Below are positions 1 through 7,924 of a stretch of 7,924 bases of DNA, piece after piece (position 1 is the stretch's first letter; every line of letters starts with the position of its first letter). The notes under the pieces were generated by a model. That model was not told where the DNA came from and did not search any database. It saw only the letters and a list, made by a program, of their open reading frames with translations. The translations under genes and the position numbers were made by a program. Source of the stretch: Minisyncoccota bacterium. GTDB taxonomy: Bacteria; Patescibacteriota; Microgenomatia; UBA1400; PJMF01. The stretch is from positions 1,551 to 9,474 of the forward strand of contig DOZC01000035.1 in NCBI GenBank assembly GCA_003518205.1, in the 5' to 3' direction.

Positions 1-312
1 AGCCTTTTGGGCCTCTTGAAGGGAAATATCTCGATCTAACTTGCCGGAATCTACCATCATCACCACCTCATTGTTGGGAGCAATATCCAAAAAACCATCT
101 GAAACCACCAAAAATTGTTCTTCATCTCCTTGGCGCAAGGTCATAATTCCCATTTTAATCTGACTGAATAAAGTAATGTGTCCAGGTAAAATCGTAATTT
201 CACCGCAAACTGTGGGAATGGTAATTGAATCCACTATTGCATCTAATAGCTCTTTTTCTTGAGAAACAACTCGAAGTTTCAACTGAGAGTCTGGGTGATG
301 TTTTGATGCCAT
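1..312 (-). CDS. atpC: ATP synthase epsilon subunit, partial (C-terminus off the left edge)
   Basis: Reverse-strand reading from the ATG at 312 gives 104 uninterrupted codons to base 1 and no stop, so the gene continues outside the window. The product begins MASKHHPDSQLKLRVVSQEK. It shows the epsilon beta-sandwich pattern: a GEITILPGH segment near residues 38-46, matching the family's GEIGILPGH, and VVSDGFLDIAPNNEVVMM near residues 69-86, matching the SGGFLEVxPNxVTVLA region. Epsilon joins gamma in the central stalk and contacts the c ring; its C-terminal helices regulate ATP hydrolysis. Most of those helices are cut off here, so inhibition cannot be judged. Family members are usually about 130-140 residues. 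The start lies 9 bases after the atpD stop with no clear Shine-Dalgarno sequence, suggesting coupled translation. Confidence 0.93.
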   Translation of the reverse strand, partial: MASKHHPDSQLKLRVVSQEKELLDAIVDSITIPTVCGEITILPGHITLFSQIKMGIMTLRQGDEEQFLVVSDGFLDIAPNNEVVMMVDSGKLDRDISLQEAQKA

Positions 313-321
313 GATTTTAAT

Positions 322-2644
<2,323 letters not shown>

Positions 2645-4177
2645 TTAATTTTCCCTGATCCAAAACTCTTGGTGCATCTCATTAAAAGTTTCGATGGCTT
2701 TTTTAATTTTTGGCTCTTGGTCTTCCGTGATTTTTTGAGCCTGAGTAATGGCCTCAAGTAATTTTGGTTCAGTAGCATGAAGATATTGGAGGTAGGCTTT
2801 TTCCCAGGCCGGAATCTTGTCTTGCTCCACCTCGTCCAACAAACCCTTAACTGCAGCAAAAATCACCATGACTTGCTCCGCCACACTCAGAGGTTGATCC
2901 CAACCCTGTTTTAAAGTTTCATTAACGCGCAAACCGCGCTCTAATTGAGATTTAGTGCGATCATCCAAATCAGAACTAAATTGAGCAAAAGCCTGAAGTT
3001 CGCGAAATTGAGCCAGATCCATTTTCATCGTCCCTGCCACTTGTTTCATAGCTTTGGTTTGAGCCGCACTTCCCACCCGAGACACTGACAAGCCCACGTT
3101 AATAGCTGGTTTCATGCCCGAATTAAATAAATCCGTCTCTAGATAAATTTGACCATCAGTAATCGAGATCACGTTGGTGGGAATGTAAGCGGAAACATCG
3201 TTGGCTTGAGTTTCAATGATGGGTAAAGCCGTAATTGACCCACCGCCAAAATCTTCATTTAAACGACAAGCTCGTTCCAAAAGCCGAGAATGGAGATAAA
3301 ACACATCACCTGGATATGCCTCACGACCTGATGGGCGACGGAGTAACAGAGAAATTTCCCGATAAGCTTGGGCGTGTTTGGTTAAATCATCATAAACAAT
3401 CAGCACATCTTTACCTTGATCCAAAAAATATTCCGCAATCGCTAAACCTGTATAAGGAGCTAAAAACTGCTGAGAGGCGCTATCGGAAGCTGTAGCTGCC
3501 ACAATCGTGGTATAAGCCATGGCCCCACGTTCTTCCAAAAGTTGTTTAGTTTGTGCCAAAGACGACCGTTTTTGACCAATACAAACATAAACACATAAAA
3601 CATCCTGACCTGCTTGATTTAAAATAGTTCCCAAAGCGATAGCCGTTTTTCCAGTTGAACGATCCCCAATAATCAATTCGCGTTGACCCCGACCGATTGG
3701 GATCATGGCGTCAATGGCTTTGGTTCCAGTTTGAAGTGGAACTGTGACTGATTTTCGAGTCATCACACCTGGAGCCACTTTTTCCAACGGCATATATTTG
3801 GTAACTGGTAAATCACCTTTGCCATCAATTGCCAGTCCCAAACTATCCACGGTTCTGCCAAGAATTTTATCACTCACTCCAACTGATAAAATTCGGCCAG
3901 TGCGTTTGACAGTATCTCCAACTTTGAGATCCTTATTGTTGCCAAGCACCACCAAACTCACGCTGTCTTCCTCAAGGTTTAGTGCCAAGCCAAATCTAGC
4001 TTCACCCAAATCAACCAACTCACCGGCCTGGACTTTATCCAAACCAGAAACTTTAACGACTCCATCAGCAAAAGCCAAAATTTGACCAACTGATGCCATC
4101 AACGGTTTGACTTTAACCTTATCGACTAATCCAGTTAAGTCAAAAGCGGCTGGAGAAGAGAGCTGGGATTTTTTCAT
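2645..4177 (-). CDS. atpA: ATP synthase alpha subunit
   Basis: Alpha is the non-catalytic nucleotide-binding F1 subunit and supplies the arginine finger to the beta sites. The 510-residue product contains the beta-barrel segment with [13 protein letters not shown] (61-73), P-loop GDRSTGKT (171-178), Walker B region [13 protein letters not shown] (257-269), [20 protein letters not shown] (280-299), and the signature [10 protein letters not shown] (357-366) followed by the finger Arg367 in SRVGSAAQ. The usual P-loop Gln (GDRQTGKT) is Ser174 here. The first 30 residues do not clearly resemble the usual alpha N-terminal helix that docks delta, although the length is normal. The ATG overlaps the atpH TGA by four bases (ATGA), which points to translational coupling; only a weak AAGG lies immediately upstream. 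Confidence 0.98.
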   Translation of the reverse strand: MKKSQLSSPAAFDLTGLVDKVKVKPLMASVGQILAFADGVVKVSGLDKVQAGELVDLGEARFGLALNLEEDSVSLVVLGNNKDLKVGDTVKRTGRILSVGVSDKILGRTVDSLGLAIDGKGDLPVTKYMPLEKVAPGVMTRKSVTVPLQTGTKAIDAMIPIGRGQRELIIGDRSTGKTAIALGTILNQAGQDVLCVYVCIGQKRSSLAQTKQLLEERGAMAYTTIVAATASDSASQQFLAPYTGLAIAEYFLDQGKDVLIVYDDLTKHAQAYREISLLLRRPSGREAYPGDVFYLHSRLLERACRLNEDFGGGSITALPIIETQANDVSAYIPTNVISITDGQIYLETDLFNSGMKPAINVGLSVSRVGSAAQTKAMKQVAGTMKMDLAQFRELQAFAQFSSDLDDRTKSQLERGLRVNETLKQGWDQPLSVAEQVMVIFAAVKGLLDEVEQDKIPAWEKAYLQYLHATEPKLLEAITQAQKITEDQEPKIKKAIETFNEMHQEFWIREN

Positions 4178-4395
4178 ACCTTGAGTAACTGTTGGTTAAC
4201 TGTTGCTAATTTGGTCAAAACAGTGGCATCGATTTCCTCAGACCCAAAGCGTAATTTAATACCCCCAATCACCGCAGGATCTACCACCAATTTTAAAGCA
4301 GCTGTTGGAGAAAAACGCTGATGAATCAGTTTTTCTACTGTAACAATCTCAATTTTAGTCAAGTTTCTGGCAGTGGTAACAATAACCTCTTCCAT
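4174..4395 (-). CDS. atpH: ATP synthase delta subunit, short form (C-terminal domain only)
   Basis: Delta (OSCP-like) links the peripheral-stalk b subunits to the top of F1. The product has only 73 residues from the ATG at 4395 (75 from a TTG at 4401), against about 175-180 in most bacteria. What remains matches the C-terminal domain: a VIVTTA strand (4-9), a helix around residues 18-28 and the delta signature region [18 protein letters not shown] (34-51), then [16 protein letters not shown]. The N-terminal six-helix domain that binds alpha N-termini is absent. It is not hidden upstream: atpF ends at 4404 and an in-frame TAA lies at 4417-4419. It is not fused to atpF, which has normal length. 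No clear Shine-Dalgarno precedes either start. The stop overlaps the atpA ATG. The identity is supported by the signature and by gene position; that it works as delta is inferred. Confidence 0.85.
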   Translation of the reverse strand: MEEVIVTTARNLTKIEIVTVEKLIHQRFSPTAALKLVVDPAVIGGIKLRFGSEEIDATVLTKLATVNQQLLKV

Positions 4396-4403
4396 AATCA
4401 AAT

Positions 4404-4883
4404 TTATTTCATTAATTTACTTAATTCGTCACCAATTAATTTGGCATCGGTTTTTTCATCCAACTTCACACCAATAACTTTCTGTGTCACAGTCATCACA
4501 GCGCGAATCATCTCCTGACGCATATCTTGAGTCAGTTGGTGTTTTTCAATTTGCCATTGATCTTTTAACTTGGAGGTTTCGGCTTGAGATTCAACTCGGG
4601 CTTTTTCTACTGCCTCACGTTTGATTTCGGTAGCTTTTTTAGCAGCTTCCTCGATTAAAATTGCGGCTTTTTTTTCAGCTTCACGTTCAATTTTGCGCTT
4701 AGATTCATCTAGGTTAGCCTTTTGAGCCAAAGCCGCCTCGGCAGCTGACTGACCCTCAACAATTCGACTAGCTCGCTCATCCATCAACTTCTGAATTGGT
4801 TTGTAAAGTAAATATGTCAGCGCACCCATGACCACTCCAAAGTTGATGACTTGGAAGATAATTTGAGGTAATTGAATATCCAT
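4404..4883 (-). CDS. atpF: ATP synthase b subunit (peripheral stalk)
   Basis: Subunit b anchors the stator in the membrane and reaches to delta on F1. The 159-residue product has one N-terminal membrane helix (about residues 8-27), then the family motif LLYKPIQKLMDERASRI (25-41) and a long charged Ala/Glu/Lys-rich coiled coil to about residue 130. The C-terminal part (RAVMTVTQKVIGVKLDEK) resembles the delta-binding end of other b subunits. Only one b gene is present, so a homodimer is likely. It starts 21 bases after atpE with a good AAAAGGA ribosome binding site. Its length shows no fusion with delta. Confidence 0.96.
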   Translation of the reverse strand: MDIQLPQIIFQVINFGVVMGALTYLLYKPIQKLMDERASRIVEGQSAAEAALAQKANLDESKRKIEREAEKKAAILIEEAAKKATEIKREAVEKARVESQAETSKLKDQWQIEKHQLTQDMRQEMIRAVMTVTQKVIGVKLDEKTDAKLIGDELSKLMK

Positions 4884-4887
4884 ACAA

Positions 4888-4897
4888 TGATTCCTTT
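4888..4897 (-). promoter_or_regulatory. Ribosome binding site of atpF
   Basis: The reverse strand reads AAAGGAATCA, then TTGT and the ATG at 4883. It repeats the ten bases found before atpD, in an intercistronic gap of similar size (21 and 22 bases). Confidence 0.65.
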
Positions 4898-4904
4898 TGT
4901 TGGT

Positions 4905-5159
<255 letters not shown>

Positions 5160-5163
5160 TTAC

Positions 5164-6090
5164 TTATTCATAGTGGTGACCTAATGTCGCCACTTGATAA
5201 AAAATAATTGATAATAATGAAAACACAAAAGCTTGAATTGCCCCCACAAAAATTTCCAAACCATAAAAAGCCATTGGCACTACCAATGGCACCAGCGCAC
5301 TGATAACTGTCAATAAAACCTCGCCAGCAAAAATATTCCCGAATAACCTGAAAGCATAAGACATCACTTTAGAAAACTCACCCACTAACTCTAAAATTCC
5401 TACAAAAAACATAATTGGACTCGAGAAGTTAATAAATTTTTTAATGTAATCAAATTTCAAATAGCTCAAACCCCAAAACTGAGCTGCAAACTGAGTAATC
5501 ATGGCTAAAGCAATGGTGGTATTTAAATCAGCAGTGCCAGCTCTAAAATAAGGGACAAAAACTGGAGATTTTGACTTGGCTTCACTATCGACATTAGTTT
5601 CAGCAATCTCAGTGGTCGTATTTGAAACTTGATTTGGTTCTGCCACTTCTAAAGGCTTGGTTTCGCTGGCTTGAACCTGAGCCACTGGTAAACTCAAATC
5701 TTGTTGTAACAACACCACCTGTTCTTCACCCTCGGCCACTTCTTTAAAACCGATCGTGCCTACGCCAGGCAATAATCCAAACCAATTGTTGCAAAGAATA
5801 AACACAAAATAGGCCACAATGAGAGGCATAAAGCGACGGGTTTTAGTGTGATCGTTGGTGACACTTTGAATTAAGTTGTAAAGCCCCTCAACCAAAAACT
5901 CTGCTAAATTTTGCAGAGTTCCAATTTTTTTAGTTGATTTGGCGATAGTAAGCGACCAATTTACCGCCACTGCAAAACTAATAATTAAAGTTGAAACAAT
6001 TAAACTGGTTAAAATTGAATTTGTAATGGCCAAATTTCCCAAATGAAAGACAGGTTCAGCGGAAATTGAAATGTGAAGGTTGGCTGACAT
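5164..6090 (-). CDS. atpB: ATP synthase a subunit with an acidic loop insertion
   Basis: Subunit a forms the two ion half-channels beside the c ring. The product is 308 residues, longer than the 271 of E. coli. It has a first membrane helix (about 22-46), an amphipathic stretch (57-80), a helix at about 87-108, and later helices from about residue 190 to the end. Diagnostic sites are NNWFGLLPGVG (101-111), GTADLNTTIALA (185-196), the essential Arg248 in SYAFRLFGN with Glu257 nine residues on, and Gln286 in IQAFVF. Glu279 stands where E. coli has His245, as in many other a subunits. Between residues 115 and 178 lies an acidic, Pro/Thr/Gln-rich low-complexity stretch (12 acidic, 4 basic residues), predicted to face outside. 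It is the first gene of the atp operon; no atpI precedes it and its ribosome binding site is weak. Confidence 0.97.
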   Translation of the reverse strand: MSANLHISISAEPVFHLGNLAITNSILTSLIVSTLIISFAVAVNWSLTIAKSTKKIGTLQNLAEFLVEGLYNLIQSVTNDHTKTRRFMPLIVAYFVFILCNNWFGLLPGVGTIGFKEVAEGEEQVVLLQQDLSLPVAQVQASETKPLEVAEPNQVSNTTTEIAETNVDSEAKSKSPVFVPYFRAGTADLNTTIALAMITQFAAQFWGLSYLKFDYIKKFINFSSPIMFFVGILELVGEFSKVMSYAFRLFGNIFAGEVLLTVISALVPLVVPMAFYGLEIFVGAIQAFVFSLLSIIFYQVATLGHHYE

Positions 6091-6121
6091 AACAATTATT
6101 CTTATTTTTTGACCTGGTAAG

Positions 6122-6137
6122 TGTAAGTTAACTTACA
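6122..6137. repeat. Perfect 16-base palindrome, possible operator
   Basis: TGTAAGTTAACTTACA equals its own reverse complement. It lies 31 bases before the atpB ATG and about 24-39 bases after the predicted transcription start. An extra partial copy of the half-site (GTAAGT at 6117-6122) precedes it on the plus strand. Having no loop, it suits dimeric protein binding better than a stable RNA hairpin. Regulatory function is inferred. Confidence 0.5.
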
Positions 6138-6167
6138 AAATTTGTGAATCCACCCCAGATAGCGAAA

Positions 6168-6195
6168 ATTATATTAGAACATCACAAATACGCAA
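6168..6195 (-). promoter_or_regulatory. Putative sigma-70-type promoter of the atp operon
   Basis: The reverse strand has a consensus TATAAT at 6173-6168, with TTGCGT 16 bases upstream at 6195-6190. The -35 match is weak (3 of 6), the -10 perfect. The start would fall near 6161, giving a leader of about 70 bases before atpB. Confidence 0.5.
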
Positions 6196-6207
6196 CCCCC
6201 CGTTTTT

Positions 6208-7872
6208 TTATTTTGCCAAAACCACCACAGCAGTGTATTCAGCTTTAGCATCTTCTACTGTAATTGATGAGTCAGTTTTAGCGGTCAACTCAGTTAATTC
6301 AGTTTTGGACTTAATCAATTCCAACAAAGCCGGATCAGCTGTTTTAATTAATAAATATGTTCCTGGATCATATTCTCCAGCCGCATTATTAGTTTTAACT
6401 TGACCGAAACCAGCCGCTTTTAATTTTTCAGCTACTTTACCAGCATAACCAGAAATAGTGGTAGCATTAACCACCAAAATCTTCAATTTAGCTGGATCCA
6501 ACTGTGTTTGAGTCACTGTCGGTGTTGGAGTTTCAGAGAGAACCGGTGAAGGGGTAACAATAGCCGAAAGCAGAGAGTTGGGTTTAATTTGGTTGTTGGT
6601 GAAAAAAACCAGAGCTAGCCCCACCCCAATTCCAATTCCCACAGTGACAATAAAACTGCCCACTCCGATAGCGATAAGCTTCATGAGACCGTTAATATCA
6701 GATTTGTTTTTGATCACATTCGACAGAGTAGAGGTTTTTTTGGTTTGAATTTCAGACTGAGCAGATAAACTCGAAGGAGTGACTTTGGTCGCAACCACAG
6801 GCTTTGCGGTTGATTCCTTGGAAGAAGGCTGAGCTAAATCAATCACTTTCTGAGTCGATTCTAATTTAGCAATCATTGGCTTCGGAAGATCAGTAATTTC
6901 GACAACTGGTTTCGTTTTTGCAGGTTCTGTTTGTACCTCTTCATCAGAGACCGATTCAGATACTTGGGCCTGAGTAACGGCTTTAGCAATCTCAATTGGT
7001 AAATTTAGAGCTTGAGCCGGTTTTGAACTTGAACTTGATAAGTCAAATTTTGGCAGTTGGTAATCTGGAGTCGCCAGCGTTTTCATGCTAACTTCCAAAG
7101 CCAATTTAAGATATGAAGGCATTTTCGCTTCGGCTTCATCAGGTTTAGCTAATTGTTGAAGTGGCACAGAATCATGCAAACCTTGGCGAAGTTTTTCGGC
7201 CACCGACTCGCTAGTGAGCAAGTAAATGGTCTGCAAACTCGGTTCAGCTCCTTTAAGAGTTTTAATGGTGTCCACCAAGTTTTCCGCTTCAGTCACGGGC
7301 ATACTGACAGTTTGATCAACTCCAATATATTGCTCAGCTAAATAAAGCTGTTCTCCCAGCTGAACTATTGATACCGATGGTTCTAATGAAATAACTGATT
7401 TTAAAGCCCAACTGACAGAGGTAACGCCACTAGTTAATAAAGCCCGATCCGCCATACCTTGTGCCAAAGGAGCCAACAAGCTTTTTTCCAAAGCTGAAAG
7501 CTGAAGTTTGTAGACTCCATGACGTTCAGTCAAAACGAAAGCCTCAATTTGATGACTCTGACGATCAATGCCTAAACTGGGGAGCAGTTTAGTTTTAATA
7601 TAATCCTTAACCTGAGTCTCGTTTGTGGCTTTGACATCAAGAATTGTATCTGTAAAGAGAAAATCAGGTAAAACTACTTGATATTCACCCGGTTCGAGCT
7701 TATCCAGCAATTTTTCGAGGTTTTCTGTTAAAAACTCATCCTCATTGATAAACTTGCCATTAATTTGGCGAAAATTGTGAATCTCGTAATTCGCCGGTGA
7801 TTTTGCAGGTAGCAATTCAACTACGTAAACTACATCCGGTAAAATATATAAAAGTTTGGATGAAGCGCTCAT
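6208..7872 (-). CDS. Membrane protein with cytoplasmic N-terminal domain and external LytR_C domain
   Basis: The 554-residue product has four parts. Residues 1-270 form a soluble mixed alpha/beta domain that I do not recognise firmly; strand patterns such as YQVVLPD (64-70) and VSIVQLGEQLYLAEQYIG (167-184) recall actin-fold PilM/FtsA-like proteins, but no nucleotide-binding motif is certain. Residues 275-395 are a Ser/Pro/Lys/Glu-rich, probably disordered linker. Residues 397-424 form a membrane helix (LIAIGVGSFIVTVGIGIGVG). After a PTPTVTQTQ spacer, residues 462-552 match a LytR_C domain: KILVVNATTISGYAGKVAEK, then LKAAGFG and YDPGTYLLIK. With no signal peptide, the N-terminus is likely inside and LytR_C outside, suggesting an envelope role. 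The frame extends 12 codons to a TTG at 7908, but a promoter-like pair lies within that extension, so the ATG at 7872 is preferred. It shares strand with, but is separated from, the atp operon. Confidence 0.8.
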   Translation of the reverse strand: MSASSKLLYILPDVVYVVELLPAKSPANYEIHNFRQINGKFINEDEFLTENLEKLLDKLEPGEYQVVLPDFLFTDTILDVKATNETQVKDYIKTKLLPSLGIDRQSHQIEAFVLTERHGVYKLQLSALEKSLLAPLAQGMADRALLTSGVTSVSWALKSVISLEPSVSIVQLGEQLYLAEQYIGVDQTVSMPVTEAENLVDTIKTLKGAEPSLQTIYLLTSESVAEKLRQGLHDSVPLQQLAKPDEAEAKMPSYLKLALEVSMKTLATPDYQLPKFDLSSSSSKPAQALNLPIEIAKAVTQAQVSESVSDEEVQTEPAKTKPVVEITDLPKPMIAKLESTQKVIDLAQPSSKESTAKPVVATKVTPSSLSAQSEIQTKKTSTLSNVIKNKSDINGLMKLIAIGVGSFIVTVGIGIGVGLALVFFTNNQIKPNSLLSAIVTPSPVLSETPTPTVTQTQLDPAKLKILVVNATTISGYAGKVAEKLKAAGFGQVKTNNAAGEYDPGTYLLIKTADPALLELIKSKTELTELTAKTDSSITVEDAKAEYTAVVVLAK

Positions 7873-7878
7873 GTAACT

Positions 7879-7908
7879 AGTATAGCTCGAAATGACTAGG
7901 GAGAGCAA
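7879..7908 (-). promoter_or_regulatory. Putative promoter giving a leaderless transcript
   Basis: On the reverse strand TATACT (7884-7879) is followed by six bases and the ATG at 7872; TTGCTC stands 18 bases upstream (7908-7903). The spacing puts the transcription start at or within a base or two of the A of the ATG. No Shine-Dalgarno sequence is present. The rest of the window's right end (7909-7924) shows nothing else identifiable. Confidence 0.5.
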
Positions 7909-7924
7909 CAGTTTCTAACATCCG

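Larger units (their letters stand above)
6091..6207. other. Intergenic region before the atp operon
   Basis: These 117 bases separate the LytR_C gene from atpB. They hold a probable minus-strand promoter, a 16-base palindrome and a C6/T7 run (6196-6209) just after the upstream stop. No GC-rich stem followed by a T-tract is visible on the coding strand, so the upstream transcript may read through. Confidence 0.7.

Noticed and set aside
4174..4177. UGA recoded to glycine, as in some Patescibacteria such as Gracilibacteria
   Set aside because: UGA ends atpH exactly at the atpA start, and the other complete genes contain no in-frame UGA, so the standard bacterial code fits.
4404..4883. b-delta fusion of the mycobacterial kind to explain the short delta
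   Set aside because: The b protein is 159 residues and ends with its normal C-terminal segment; no delta-like domain is attached.
6191..6210. C6/T7 run after the LytR_C gene as a rho-independent terminator
   Set aside because: No complementary stem is present, and on the transcribed minus strand the run reads as A then G, not a U-tract.
7877..7924. Open minus-strand frame at the right edge ending in TAG at 7877, possibly the tail of an upstream gene
   Set aside because: Only 15 codons are visible, with no recognisable motif, and the stretch overlaps the proposed promoter; it cannot be supported.

Overview
The window is almost entirely one minus-strand F-type ATP synthase (F1Fo) operon, preceded by a separate membrane-protein gene on the same strand. 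Reading in the direction of transcription (high to low coordinates): a 554-residue membrane protein with a C-terminal LytR_C domain (7872-6208); a 117-base intergenic region with a likely promoter and a 16-base perfect palindrome; then atpB (a), atpE (c), atpF (b), atpH (delta), atpA (alpha), atpG (gamma), atpD (beta) and the start of atpC (epsilon), which runs off the left edge. This is the standard bacterial order a-c-b-delta-alpha-gamma-beta-epsilon. No atpI lies before atpB. There are no RNA genes, mobile elements or CRISPR arrays, and no stretch over 300 bases lacks a gene.

The organism is probably a member of the Candidate Phyla Radiation (Patescibacteria), perhaps in or near Microgenomates. 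This rests on the moderately AT-rich composition, the compact operon, the LytR_C protein with a large unfamiliar cytoplasmic domain, the divergent short delta subunit and the enlarged a subunit. It is an inference from style, not from a marker gene. The standard genetic code fits, because UGA acts as a stop in atpH.

The enzyme looks catalytically and ion-translocation competent: P-loops, catalytic Glu, Arg finger, c-ring carboxylate and the essential a-subunit Arg are all present. The c subunit lacks the side-chain ligands typical of sodium-binding rings, so proton coupling is inferred.

The main oddities are: (1) a delta subunit of about 73 residues that keeps only the C-terminal, b-binding part and lacks the N-terminal helical domain that normally holds the alpha subunits, together with an atypical alpha N-terminus; (2) an acidic insertion of roughly 40-60 residues in an outward-facing loop of subunit a; (3) a likely leaderless transcript for the LytR_C protein; and (4) a palindrome in the presumed 5' leader of the atp operon. 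No wholly new system is evident. The peripheral-stalk architecture is the most unusual element.
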